From Clostridiaceae bacterium UBA6110 (lineage in GTDB: Bacteria > Bacillota > Clostridia > Clostridiales > Clostridiaceae), in contig DIWI01000098.1 of assembly GCA_002428415.1 (NCBI GenBank), positions 1 through 64,000 on the forward strand: 64,000 bases of DNA, given 5' to 3'. Both the position numbers and the translations under genes were made by a program. The notes beneath the pieces are model-generated. The model was not told the origin of the DNA and searched no databases. It worked only from the letters and a program-made list of their open reading frames with translations. Below are positions 35,042 to 44,142 of the stretch, piece after piece (the stretch's first letter is position 1; every line of letters starts with the position of its first letter).

Positions 35042-36291
35042 GATCTTCCCCCCATCCTTATTGATACAGAATCCCTGTGTGCAGAGAGCGATTCTTCATT
35101 TGCTATGGCAACTGCGGCAGCTGCACATTCCATGAAAGTTTCCCTGCTTAATGAAATGACTGAGTTTGTCCTCAGGAAGTCATTCACGGAGAGTCCGCTT
35201 GCAAACCTTGCGTTACCCGAGGTCGGAAGAACATGGCTTGGACCTGCTGAATAATCTCCGATAGCCTCAGGAGAGTATTCTCCTATGAAGATCGCTCCCG
35301 CAGTCCTGACCTTCTCCACATAGTCCCCGGCGTCAATAGTCTGTATCGAAACATGCTCTCCGGCGATGAGGTTAACGATCTCTATGCTTTCTTCCTTACC
35401 TGAAGTGAGTATGGCATAATGGTTGCTGGCGAGGCTCTCTTCTATGACCTTTATCCTGGGCTGAAGCAGCTTCTGCTTACTTAGCTCCTCTTCGATGGAG
35501 GACAGGACTCTCTCGTCGGAGCTTATGAGGAAGGTCCTTGCCATCTCGTCGTGCTCAGCCTGTGCCAGTATGTCCAGCGCCACCCATTCCCTGTTTGCTG
35601 TATGGTCAGCGACTATAACTATTTCAGAAGGACCGGCGATGGAGTCTATTCCAACGTCTCCATAGACAAGCTTCTTGGCCAGAGCAACATACTGGTTGCC
35701 AGGCCCAACAATCTTGTCAACCCTTGGTATGGTTTCCGTTCCATATGCCAGCGCGGCGATGGCCTGGGCTCCGCCGGTCTGGTAAACTTTGTCCACGCCA
35801 GAGATGTAGCATGCTGCAAGCGTCGCCCTGTTGATACCGTCCTTCTGGGGCGGAGTCACAACGATAATCTCCTCTACTCCGGCTACCCTTGCAAGGACTG
35901 CAGTCATCAGCACAGTCGAAGGATAGCTTGCCTTTCCTCCGGGAACGTAAATACCTACTCTCCTGAGAGCGTGTACCTTCTGGTAAAGCTCGGCTTTTTC
36001 CATCTGCTTCCACATTATTGACTTCTGATATTTCTCGATATTTCTCTTAGAAAGCTCAAGTGCTTCCTTAAGCTTCTGATCAAGTCCTGACCAGGCCTTT
36101 TCCAGTTCCGACCTCGGAACCAAAAGCTCATTAACCTCAACCTTGTCGAACTGCAGTGAGAACGCCTTAAGCGCTTCGTCTCCCTTTTCCCTGACTTCTT
36201 TTATTATCTCCAGAACCGAGGCTGCCTTTCCAAAGTCAAGGGTGTCCATTTCCTTATATGCCTTCTTGAATGCTTCTGCACTTATCATCAT
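35038..36291 (-). CDS. hisD: Histidinol dehydrogenase
   Basis: HisD oxidises histidinol to histidine in two NAD-dependent steps with bound zinc. The 417-residue protein carries RRVGIYVPGGKASYPSTVLM, IVGPGNQYVALAKKLVYGDVGIDS (given here in two shorter blocks of the family signature), AGPSEIVIVAD, the catalytic EH pair near LIAGEHVSIQT, and GPSHVLPTSGNARFASGLSV. Two ATGs head the gene; the first overlaps the hisG stop by 4 bases. Confidence 0.98.
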   Translation of the reverse strand: MMISAEAFKKAYKEMDTLDFGKAASVLEIIKEVREKGDEALKAFSLQFDKVEVNELLVPRSELEKAWSGLDQKLKEALELSKRNIEKYQKSIMWKQMEKAELYQKVHALRRVGIYVPGGKASYPSTVLMTAVLARVAGVEEIIVVTPPQKDGINRATLAACYISGVDKVYQTGGAQAIAALAYGTETIPRVDKIVGPGNQYVALAKKLVYGDVGIDSIAGPSEIVIVADHTANREWVALDILAQAEHDEMARTFLISSDERVLSSIEEELSKQKLLQPRIKVIEESLASNHYAILTSGKEESIEIVNLIAGEHVSIQTIDAGDYVEKVRTAGAIFIGEYSPEAIGDYSAGPSHVLPTSGNARFASGLSVNDFLRTNSVISLSRETFMECAAAAVAIANEESLSAHRDSVSIRMGGRS

Positions 36292-36890
36292 TTCACCTTC
36301 AGTCGCTCTATGATTGCCTGTATCTCGTCATATTTTATGAAGTACGCGTGCTTGTTTGAGATAAGCCTCGCGTTTATCTTGTCCAGTGTGACCCTTTCCT
36401 TTAACCCGTTTTTCTTCAGTGTATCTCCGGACTGTACGATATCGACTATGGCATCAGCCATTCCGATTACTGCCGCAAGCTCAACGGATCCCTTCAGAGG
36501 TATGATCTTGACCGGCTGCATTATCGAGTCGAAGTACCTTCTCGTATAGTTGACATACTTAGTTGCTATGATGTCGTACTTCTTTTTCGCCTCAGTGCTG
36601 GCTATGGTAAAATGACAGAAGCCGAACGGAAGATCCATGAGACTGTTCACGCCCGTCTCGGTCTCCATGAGGATGTCGCTGCCTGTGATTCCAAGCTCAG
36701 CAATTCCTTCGGCAACGTAGGTCGGAACATCGTCTCCCTTTACCAGCAGGAAACGAACATCCCCTGCTTCAACCACCAGTTCCCTGGTGACCTTGGAGAG
36801 GGCGTCAACCCATTCTGTTATTCCTCTCTCTTCTATATACTTGATAAAATCTGTATACTGCCTTCCCTTAGACAGCGCTATTGTAATCAT
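36288..36890 (-). CDS. hisG: ATP phosphoribosyltransferase, short catalytic form
   Basis: HisG joins ATP and PRPP in the first, feedback-controlled step. At 200 aa it is the short form that lacks the C-terminal regulatory domain and needs HisZ. Blocks seen are ITIALSKGRQ, ELGITGSDIL, VATKYVNYTRRYF-type (here IIATKYVNYTRRYFD), and AIVDIVQSGDTLKKNGL with the PRPP-loop. HisZ is encoded 9 bases upstream, which fits the hetero-octameric HisZG enzyme. Confidence 0.97.
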   Translation of the reverse strand: MITIALSKGRQYTDFIKYIEERGITEWVDALSKVTRELVVEAGDVRFLLVKGDDVPTYVAEGIAELGITGSDILMETETGVNSLMDLPFGFCHFTIASTEAKKKYDIIATKYVNYTRRYFDSIMQPVKIIPLKGSVELAAVIGMADAIVDIVQSGDTLKKNGLKERVTLDKINARLISNKHAYFIKYDEIQAIIERLKVK

Positions 36891-36899
36891 TTGTTCCTC

Positions 36900-37715
36900 C
36901 TATCCGTTGATTCCCATTCCGAATGCCTTTGAAGAGCTTGTGTACTGCCCTCCTGAAGCCTGCGGCTCAGTCTCGTTCTTTTGATAGAGCTGTATGAATA
37001 TTCCCCTGTAATACGATTGTCTCGGCATTACAAGAGTATCGATATATACGTTCTCGATTGAAAGCTTCCTTAGCTTATCCTCCCATACCTTGAGGTCTTC
37101 GATTTCCTGGGCAAGCTCAGGGAATCTTCCTGCAATGTATTCAAGCTGGTCTTCAGGCCTTACCTGCATCAGCCCGATAACTGGATGGTCCTTTGACAGC
37201 GCATGTGAAAGGGCATCTTTGTTCCTCTCGGAAACAAGCCTGTGGATCATCGGATCCTCCATCTGGTCCTTAGTGAGAAGCTTCTTCAGGAGCTTGTTGT
37301 GGGAAATTACCGCTATGGATATGTTCTTCTTAAGATGCTCAGTCATGAAAGCGAGGACATCCGAAAGGACCTCCTGCTGCGCAGCTATGTCGGAGGTAAA
37401 GGTCTCGACTCCCATCTGGTGGATTGTCCCGGATTTCTTGTATACCATTCCGGCATAGGCAATCTTCTCAGCCTCAAGCTCATACTGCTTCCTGTACCTT
37501 ACGATCGAGTTCGTCCAGTCGCTCCTTAGAGCGTGAAGGACCCCGCCGTCGGTCCAGGAATGCCTCTTGTCCATCATCTTCTGGTCATCCAATGTGATGC
37601 TTCCCCAATTGAAGGTCTCTACCACATTGAGGTCGACAAGGTCATAGCCCAGCTTATTGAAGAACCTTAGAAAATCCATCTCCTGCTTCTTTGTCTTGAT
37701 AATAGTGTCATTCAT
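36900..37715 (-). CDS. hisZ: ATP phosphoribosyltransferase regulatory subunit, compact form
   Basis: HisZ resembles the catalytic domain of histidyl-tRNA synthetase, lacks aminoacylation, and regulates short HisG. The protein shows a motif-2-like region (SIVRYRKQYELEAEKIAYAG), HQMGVETF and a motif-3-like glycine-rich end (GGQYTSSSKAFGMG). From ATG 37715 it is 271 aa, clearly shorter than the about 390 of Bacillus HisZ. The ribosome binding site (CAGGATAACT) is weak; an in-frame opening reaches 37880 but would cross the promoter region. It is the first gene of the operon. Confidence 0.88.
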   Translation of the reverse strand: MNDTIIKTKKQEMDFLRFFNKLGYDLVDLNVVETFNWGSITLDDQKMMDKRHSWTDGGVLHALRSDWTNSIVRYRKQYELEAEKIAYAGMVYKKSGTIHQMGVETFTSDIAAQQEVLSDVLAFMTEHLKKNISIAVISHNKLLKKLLTKDQMEDPMIHRLVSERNKDALSHALSKDHPVIGLMQVRPEDQLEYIAGRFPELAQEIEDLKVWEDKLRKLSIENVYIDTLVMPRQSYYRGIFIQLYQKNETEPQASGGQYTSSSKAFGMGING

Positions 37716-37857
37716 AGTTATCCTGTTCAAGAAATCACTCCCATCCAATCTGAGGATAAGGCCGGATGTACCGTCAGCCTGTAATTGTCCTTCCTCTGTA
37801 TGATAATATATAGTAACATAGATGTGAATATTAATGCAAACAAAGGAGGCTTTATTC
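37716..37857. promoter_or_regulatory. Divergent hisZ/hisJ promoter region
   Basis: This AT-rich interval separates the divergent his operon and hisJ. Leftward, TTCACA and TATCAT are 17 bases apart; rightward, TTGTCC precedes TATATA by about 16. No T-box specifier structure or His-rich leader peptide was found by eye. Confidence 0.45.
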
Positions 37858-38640
37858 GTGAAGGACATGCATATGCACACTGACTACTGCCCTCATGCCT
37901 CGAGGGACAAGGCAGAGGATTACATTCTGAAATCTATCGAAAAAAATATTGTGGAAATCGCATTCACTGAGCATGCACCGCTTCCAATGGATGACACGGT
38001 GCCTGCCAGGGACAGTGCCATGATAAATTCTGATGTCGACGCTTATCTCCATGAAATAGCCCTTCTGAAGGAAAAATACAAGGATAGGATTACCGTCAAC
38101 GCTGGATTCGAGATAGATTACATTGAAGGAAGAGAAAATGAAACCACTGAGTTTCTGAAAATTCATCCCGAAACAATACCATACTCTATCCTCAGCGTAC
38201 ACTTCGTTCTTATTGACGGCAAGTATTTCTGCATCGACTATTCTCCTGGATCCTTCAGGGAAAAGGCTGACGAGATCGGTTATGAGGTGCTTGTGAAGGC
38301 CTATGAGAATACTTTGATGAAGGCGTTGTCCAATCCCTATGGAAGCCTAACTCCAAAAAGGATAGGACACCTTGACCTCATAAAGAAATTCAAAGGATTC
38401 CACGGCAGGAGCCATGAAATGGACATGGACAAAATACTTGAGACTGTAAAGAAAAACGGGTATTCCCTGGATATCAACACATCAGGCTACGACAAGGAAT
38501 ACTGCCGTGAACCCTACCCTTCCATTGATATCATAAGAAAGGCAGTAAGCTTGGGAATACCAGTTCTCACAGGGTCTGACGCCCATAGTGCCAATGAGGT
38601 TGGAAGGCACTTTGAGCAGGTTTATGAGTATCTGGATTGA
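37858..38640 (+). CDS. hisJ: Histidinol-phosphatase, PHP family
   Basis: This enzyme dephosphorylates histidinol phosphate, the step not encoded in the adjacent operon. The 260-residue PHP-domain protein has the metal-binding MHMHTDYCPH near the start, AFTEHAP, AGFEIDY with a ligand Glu, SVHFVLIDGKYF and the C-terminal GSDAHSANEVG. I prefer the GTG at 37858, eight bases after AAAGGAGG; an ATG at 37834 lies upstream of that site. Its divergent position completes the histidine pathway in one place. Confidence 0.92.
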   Translation: MKDMHMHTDYCPHASRDKAEDYILKSIEKNIVEIAFTEHAPLPMDDTVPARDSAMINSDVDAYLHEIALLKEKYKDRITVNAGFEIDYIEGRENETTEFLKIHPETIPYSILSVHFVLIDGKYFCIDYSPGSFREKADEIGYEVLVKAYENTLMKALSNPYGSLTPKRIGHLDLIKKFKGFHGRSHEMDMDKILETVKKNGYSLDINTSGYDKEYCREPYPSIDIIRKAVSLGIPVLTGSDAHSANEVGRHFEQVYEYLD

Positions 38641-38677
38641 AAATCATTTAACCTAATGAAATTTTGTGCAAGAAAAA

Positions 38678-38698
38678 GGGATCGCATTTTGCGATCCC
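38678..38698. terminator. Bidirectional terminator
   Basis: GGGATCGC and GCGATCCC form an 8-bp stem with a short loop. Leftward a TTTTTC tail follows (end of the oxidoreductase transcript) and rightward ATTTAAATTTTC (end of hisJ). Confidence 0.88.
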
Positions 38699-38709
38699 AT
38701 TTAAATTTT

Positions 38710-41700
38710 CTAGTAAACCTGAGCTGCGAGTCTCTTGTAGCCTTCCAGTCTTTCCTTCGCATCCTTCTCTGTCTTTGCGAACAGAGCTTCTGCGACATCC
38801 GGATAAGCCTGCTTGAGCGAGGAGTACCTTACTTCGCTGTCTATGAACTCTCTGAAGCTCTTTGTAGGCTCCTTTGAATCCAAAGTGAACGGGTTCTTTC
38901 CCTCTTCCTTGAGAAGCGGGTTGTACCTGTAAAGCGACCAGTATCCTGACTCTACCGCTCTCTTGGTCTGCTCCTGGCTGAAGCCCATTCCAAGCTTCAG
39001 TCCCTGGTTGATGCATGGAGCATATCCAATGATAAGTGACGGTCCGTCGTATGCTTCAGCCTCTGTAAGAGCCTTTATGAGCTGATTCTTGTCAGCTCCC
39101 ATGCCGACCTGTGCCACATATACGTATCCATAGCTCATTGCCATCATTCCAAGGTCCTTCTTCTTGGTCCTCTTTCCTGATGCCGCGAACTTGGCGATAG
39201 CTGCTGTAGGTGTTGACTTGGATGACTGTCCGCCTGTGTTGGAGTAGACTTCAGTATCGAATACGAATACGTTGATGTCCTCGCCTGTTGCAAGAACGTG
39301 GTCAAGTCCGCCGTATCCGATGTCGTATGCCCATCCGTCTCCACCGAAGATCCACTGGCTCTTCTTGGTCATGTAGTCCTTGTTCTCATAGAGCTCCTTG
39401 GCTGCAGGGAACTTATCAACTGCTTCCTTAAGTACAGGAAGAAGCGCTGCCCTTGCTGCCTTTGATCCTTCACCGCTTGTAAAGTTGTCGACGAAGTTCT
39501 GGAGTGCTGCCTTAAGGTCTGCCGATGCTGATTCTTCTGCAAGAAGGGATTCAGCAAGAGGAAGAAGCTTGGCTCTCTGAGCGTTGTTTCCGAGGTATAT
39601 TCCAAGTCCGAATTCGGCATTGTCCTCGAAGAGTGAGTTTGCCCATGCCGGACCCTGTCCGAGATGGTTTGTTGTGTAGACTGTAGCAGGTGCCGAAGCT
39701 CCCCATATTGATGAACAGCCTGTAGCGTTCGCTATCATCATCCTGTCTCCGAAGAGCTGGGTGATAAGCTTGGCGTAAGGTGTCTCACCGCAGCCTGCGC
39801 ATGCGCCTGAGAACTCAAGCAGCGGCTGTTCGAACTGGCTTCCCTTGAGTGTGTTCTTGCTCATCGGATTAGCCTTTGGAGAAACTTCAAGTGCATAATC
39901 CCAGTTTGGAAGCTCATGCATCTGAGTCTCGATCGGCTTCATTACGAGGGCCTTGTTAGGTGCAGGGCATATCTGTGCGCAGTTTCCGCAGCCTGTGCAG
40001 TCAAGCACTGATACCTGTATCTTGTATCCGTAGTCTGCGAATGCCTTGCCGCCGATTGCCTTCTTGGTTGCGAATCCTTCAGGGGCTTTCTCTATCTCAG
40101 CCTGATCCAGAAGGAAAGGTCTGATTACAGCGTGAGGACATACATACGAGCACTGGTTGCACTGTATGCAGTTGTCTATCTGCCACTCAGGAACATTTAC
40201 TGCTATTCCTCTCTTCTCGAAGGCTGATGTTCCCATTGGGAATGTTCCATCTTCTCTTCCAAGGAATGCTGAAACAGGCAGCTTGTCGCCTTCCTGTGCA
40301 TTGATCGGTCTGAGAAGCTTCTCTATGAATTCAGGTACGGCCTTCTCGTCTGCCTTTGCATCAGCTGCTTCAGCCCACGATGCAGGAACCTCTACCTTGA
40401 CAAGTGCGTTTACACCCCTGTCGATGGCTTCGTTGTTCATCGCGACGATCTTTTCGCCCTTCTTGCCGTATGATTTGTATACGGCTTCCTTGAGGTGCTT
40501 TACTGCGTCCTCAACAGGTATTATGTTCGCAAGCTTGAAGAATGCGGACTGCATGATCATGTTGATCCTTGAGCCAAGTCCGATCTCTGATGCAATAGCC
40601 TGCGCATCAAGAATATAGAACTTTATCTCGTTCTTTGCGATGAAGTTCTTCATTTTGGACGGAAGCCTAGTCTCGAGATCCTCAACAGACCACGAGCAAT
40701 TGAGAAGGAATGTTCCTCCAACCTTGAGTCCTGTGAGAACGTCATACTTGTCGACGTAGGATGGGTTGTGGCATGCTACGAAGTCCGCGTTCTGTATGAG
40801 ATACGGGCTCCTTATCTTCTCTTTTCCGAATCTGAGGTGTGAAACTGTTATTCCGCCTGACTTCTTTGAGTCATATGAGAAATATCCCTGAGCGTACAGA
40901 TCAGTGTCGTCGCCTATTATCTTTATAGCTGACTTGTTGGCTCCGACAGTTCCGTCTGATCCAAGTCCCCAGAATTTGCACTGTACGGTTCCAGGTGCTG
41001 ACGTGTTGATCTGCGCATGCTTAGCAAGGCTTGTAAATGTTACGTCATCCTCTATTCCCAATGTGAATCCGTTCTTGACTTCATTGAACTTAAGATTCTC
41101 ATATACTGCGAATATCTGGTCCGGAGTAACGTCCTTGGAACCAAGTCCATATCTTCCGCCAACGATGACAGGTCTCTGTTCTGCTTCATAGAATGCATTT
41201 CTTACATCCTGGTAAAGCGGCTCTCCGGCTGAACCGGGTTCCTTTGTCCTGTCAAGTACTGCTATCTTCTTTGCAGTCTTTGGTATTGCATTGAGGAAGT
41301 TCTTTGTAGCGAATGGCCTGTAAAGATGTACGTTTACGAGACCTACCTTTTCGCCCTTAGCCATAAGGTAGTCGATTACTTCGGAAGCAGTATCGCAGAC
41401 CGAACCCATCGCTACTATGACATATTCAGCATCTTCAGCTCCATAGTAGTTGAAAAGCTGGTAGTTTCTTCCGGTAAGCTTGTTGATCTCTTCCATGTAG
41501 CCTTCGACTATCTCTGGAATCGCATTGTAGAATCTGTTGGAAGCTTCTCTTCCCTGGAAATAGATGTCAGGATTCTGAGCAGTTCCCCTGGTTACAGGTC
41601 TCTCGGAATTGAGGGAGTTTGCCCTGAATGCTGCAACAGCATCCTTGTCAAGCAGAGCTTCAAGCTCGTCATACTCTATGACTTCAACCTTCTGCACTTC

Positions 41701-42231
41701 TGCAGATGTCCTGAATCCGTCAAAGAAGTTGAGGAACGGAACTCTTCCCTTTATAGCGGAAAGATGTGCAACTCCGGCAAGGTCCATGACCTCCTGAACG
41801 TTTGACTCTGCAAGCATTGCGAAACCGGTCATCCTTGCTGCCATAACATCCTGATGGTCTCCGAATATTGAAAGCGCATGTGCTGCAAGTGCTCTTGCAC
41901 TTACATGGAATACTCCAGGAAGGAGTTCTCCGGCAATCTTGTACATGTTTGGAAGCATGAGCAGAAGCCCCTGTGATGCTGTATAGGTTGTGGTCAGAGC
42001 ACCGCCCTGCAGTGATCCGTGAACTGCTCCTGCGGCTCCTGCCTCAGACTGCATCTCAGTGACCTTAACAGGCTGACCGAAAATGTTCTTCAGTCCTTTT
42101 GATGCCCATTCGTCCACACTCTCAGCCATAGTGGATGATGGTGTGATTGGAAATATCGCTGCTACATCTGTGAAAGCGTACGAAATGTGCGCCGCAGCGG
42201 TGTTTCCATCCATGGTTTTCATTTTTCTCAT
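38710..42231 (-). CDS. nifJ: Pyruvate:ferredoxin (flavodoxin) oxidoreductase, single chain
   Basis: This enzyme converts pyruvate and CoA to acetyl-CoA and CO2 while reducing ferredoxin, central to clostridial energy metabolism. The 1173-residue single chain contains the alpha domain (MKTMDGNTAAAHISYAF, IFPITPSSTMAE), the gamma domain (FWGLGSDGTVGANKSAIKII), two 4Fe-4S motifs (CIQCNQCSYVCP and CTGCGNCAQICP) and the TPP domain (CAGCGETPYAKL, IFGGDGWAYDIGYGG, NTGGQSSKSTP). The ATG at 42231 follows GGGAGAGG; an ATG 17 codons upstream is less well placed. A nested dyad lies about 100 bases upstream. Confidence 0.97.
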   Translation of the reverse strand: MRKMKTMDGNTAAAHISYAFTDVAAIFPITPSSTMAESVDEWASKGLKNIFGQPVKVTEMQSEAGAAGAVHGSLQGGALTTTYTASQGLLLMLPNMYKIAGELLPGVFHVSARALAAHALSIFGDHQDVMAARMTGFAMLAESNVQEVMDLAGVAHLSAIKGRVPFLNFFDGFRTSAEVQKVEVIEYDELEALLDKDAVAAFRANSLNSERPVTRGTAQNPDIYFQGREASNRFYNAIPEIVEGYMEEINKLTGRNYQLFNYYGAEDAEYVIVAMGSVCDTASEVIDYLMAKGEKVGLVNVHLYRPFATKNFLNAIPKTAKKIAVLDRTKEPGSAGEPLYQDVRNAFYEAEQRPVIVGGRYGLGSKDVTPDQIFAVYENLKFNEVKNGFTLGIEDDVTFTSLAKHAQINTSAPGTVQCKFWGLGSDGTVGANKSAIKIIGDDTDLYAQGYFSYDSKKSGGITVSHLRFGKEKIRSPYLIQNADFVACHNPSYVDKYDVLTGLKVGGTFLLNCSWSVEDLETRLPSKMKNFIAKNEIKFYILDAQAIASEIGLGSRINMIMQSAFFKLANIIPVEDAVKHLKEAVYKSYGKKGEKIVAMNNEAIDRGVNALVKVEVPASWAEAADAKADEKAVPEFIEKLLRPINAQEGDKLPVSAFLGREDGTFPMGTSAFEKRGIAVNVPEWQIDNCIQCNQCSYVCPHAVIRPFLLDQAEIEKAPEGFATKKAIGGKAFADYGYKIQVSVLDCTGCGNCAQICPAPNKALVMKPIETQMHELPNWDYALEVSPKANPMSKNTLKGSQFEQPLLEFSGACAGCGETPYAKLITQLFGDRMMIANATGCSSIWGASAPATVYTTNHLGQGPAWANSLFEDNAEFGLGIYLGNNAQRAKLLPLAESLLAEESASADLKAALQNFVDNFTSGEGSKAARAALLPVLKEAVDKFPAAKELYENKDYMTKKSQWIFGGDGWAYDIGYGGLDHVLATGEDINVFVFDTEVYSNTGGQSSKSTPTAAIAKFAASGKRTKKKDLGMMAMSYGYVYVAQVGMGADKNQLIKALTEAEAYDGPSLIIGYAPCINQGLKLGMGFSQEQTKRAVESGYWSLYRYNPLLKEEGKNPFTLDSKEPTKSFREFIDSEVRYSSLKQAYPDVAEALFAKTEKDAKERLEGYKRLAAQVY

Positions 42232-42325
42232 GTTTGTAACCTCTCCCTTAAACATATTTGAAATCCGGCCTAAAGATTTCATTGGTGCAGTTTACCTGCA
42301 TAGGTTGGATAAAAATTTGCGTGCA

Positions 42326-42365
42326 ATTATGCACTGACATGACTTATATCATGCCGGTGCATAAT
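42326..42365. promoter_or_regulatory. Nested inverted repeat upstream of the pyruvate oxidoreductase gene
   Basis: Outer arms ATTATGCAC (42326-42334) and GTGCATAAT (42357-42365) enclose inner arms CATGA (42338-42342) and TCATG (42349-42353), with TGA/CCG mismatched between them. The central six bases read TATAAG leftward, a possible -10 box. The arrangement suggests a two-site operator around the promoter. Confidence 0.6.
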
Positions 42366-42436
42366 GACTACGATAACAATTATAAACCTTAATCCAACCT
42401 TTAACAAGCTAAACGGTTATTTTTACTATCTTCTTA

Positions 42437-44020
42437 TCAGCCTCCAGACTTCTGTCTGTGGCTCAATACTTCCTCGACTCCCCTGATTATGTCCAGATCT
42501 GAAGCGTTTTCAAAATCCATGGTGCTGATAAGCTTCATCAGGGCTTCTTTCTTCCTTAGTGATTCGATTCCCTTCTCGACATCCACCTTCTCGATTTCGA
42601 TTTCAGTGTATGCAGGAAGCTTGACATAATGCTTAAGAGGAACGATATCACCGTTCTTTGCGACCTTCACATTGTAATCATCCTTAACAAGGAGCTCCTT
42701 CAGGGCGTTCGCCGCCTTATCGTCTCCATGTACCAGGAATGTCTGAAGAGGTCTCTTTTTGAACGCGGAAATCCATTCATGAAGACCGTTTCTGTCCGCA
42801 TGTCCTGAAAGCCCGGATAGCGAGTAGATCCCTGCGTTTACAGCCACTTCTTCACCGAATATCCTTACCATCTTCTCCCCGTCCTGTATCATCCTGCCTA
42901 AAGTCCCCTCAGCCTGATATCCGACAAAGACCACGGAGCACTCCCTCCTCCAGAGGTTATGCTTGAGATGATGCTTTACCCTTCCTGCATCAGCCATACC
43001 GGACGCGCTTATTATGACGCAGCCCTTTGGAGTATTGTTAAGTATCCTCGATTCCTCGACTGATTCCGTGAAATGAAGGTTTGGAAAATCAAGGACATCA
43101 TCTCCTCTTTGATATCTCTTCTGGGTTTCCTCGTCGAAATACCTGGAATTCTTCCTGAATATCTCGGTTGACTTGGTGGCGAGCGGTGAATCAACGTAAA
43201 CTGATACGCCTCGGTTGAGCTCGCCCTTTTCCATGAACTCGTTGAGTATGTGTAGGATCTCCTGTGTCCTTCCTACAGCGAAGGAAGGTATGATTACATT
43301 GCCGCCCTTCTTGTAGGTGGTGTTTATGATGTCGATAAGCTGCCTGAATTCAGACCTTGATTCCACATGAAGCCTGTTTCCGTAAGTGGACTCCAGTATC
43401 AGGTAGTCGCAGCTGTCAATGAGATATGGGTCCTTCATCATTGGAATACCCTTGTTTCCAAGGTCACCGGAAAATACCAGCTTGACCTCCTTGTCCTCCT
43501 CCTTCATGAAGACTTCGACAATGGCAGCACCAAGTATGTGCCCTGCTTCCCTGAACCGTACCCTGAAGCCTTCGAAAAGTGTCAGCTCCTGGTCAAAATC
43601 CAGCTCCTCGAACAGCTCGAGTGAGTCTTCAGCATCCTGTATGGTATACAGAGGCTCAACCCTGTCCTTGCCCTGACGTTCCCTCTTCTTGTTGTCCCAT
43701 TCGGCATCCTGCTCCTGGATATGGCCTGAATCAAGCAGCATGATCGAGCAAAGGTCGAATGTCGGCGGTGTCGTGATTATCCTGCCCCTGAATCCTCTCT
43801 TGTAGAGAAGCGGAATCCTTCCGCTGTGGTCAATATGGGCATGTGAAAGGATCAGGTAGTCTATGGATGCCGGAATGAATGAAAACACATCGTTTCCCCT
43901 GTCCTTGTCATCCTTGCCCTGATAAAGTCCGCAATCAAGTAGCACTCTCTTGTCCTTCACCCTCAGCAGGTGGCTTGATCCTGTAACGCAGCCTGCTGCG
44001 CCTGAAAACTCAATTCTCAT
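42437..44020 (-). CDS. Metallo-beta-lactamase/beta-CASP RNase-like protein
   Basis: The 527-residue protein has the metallo-beta-lactamase signature LSHAHIDHSGRIP, later metal ligands in EAGHILGAA and FSGDLG, a beta-CASP domain (PSFAVGRTQEILHIL, ISASGMADAGRVKHHL, VFVGYQAEGTLG) and the C-terminal SGHADRNGLHEWI with an RMK/RNA-specificity domain. Members (COG1236-like) cleave RNA as endo- or exonucleases related to CPSF-73. A C-terminal extension of about 80 residues follows. Start ATG lies after AGGTGATCAT. It is a single gene. Confidence 0.9.
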   Translation of the reverse strand: MRIEFSGAAGCVTGSSHLLRVKDKRVLLDCGLYQGKDDKDRGNDVFSFIPASIDYLILSHAHIDHSGRIPLLYKRGFRGRIITTPPTFDLCSIMLLDSGHIQEQDAEWDNKKRERQGKDRVEPLYTIQDAEDSLELFEELDFDQELTLFEGFRVRFREAGHILGAAIVEVFMKEEDKEVKLVFSGDLGNKGIPMMKDPYLIDSCDYLILESTYGNRLHVESRSEFRQLIDIINTTYKKGGNVIIPSFAVGRTQEILHILNEFMEKGELNRGVSVYVDSPLATKSTEIFRKNSRYFDEETQKRYQRGDDVLDFPNLHFTESVEESRILNNTPKGCVIISASGMADAGRVKHHLKHNLWRRECSVVFVGYQAEGTLGRMIQDGEKMVRIFGEEVAVNAGIYSLSGLSGHADRNGLHEWISAFKKRPLQTFLVHGDDKAANALKELLVKDDYNVKVAKNGDIVPLKHYVKLPAYTEIEIEKVDVEKGIESLRKKEALMKLISTMDFENASDLDIIRGVEEVLSHRQKSGG

Positions 44021-44090
44021 ATGATCACCTCAACTTAATTGTACAGCCTGGAGAGCGATGATTATGTAAACAATTGATTAAGAAGAAAAA

Positions 44091-44119
44091 TCCGCACCCG
44101 GAAATTTTCCGGGTGCGGA
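44091..44119 (-). terminator. Terminator after the GH1 gene
   Basis: TCCGCACCCGGAAA and TTTCCGGGTGCGGA form a nearly continuous stem; leftward it is followed by TTTTTCTTC. Confidence 0.92.
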
Positions 44120-44142
44120 TAAGCTCATACTAATACTTATAT

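Noticed and set aside
37716..37857. T-box or His-codon attenuator for the his operon
   Set aside because: No T-box consensus (TGGNACCGCG-like) and no histidine codon run before a terminator.
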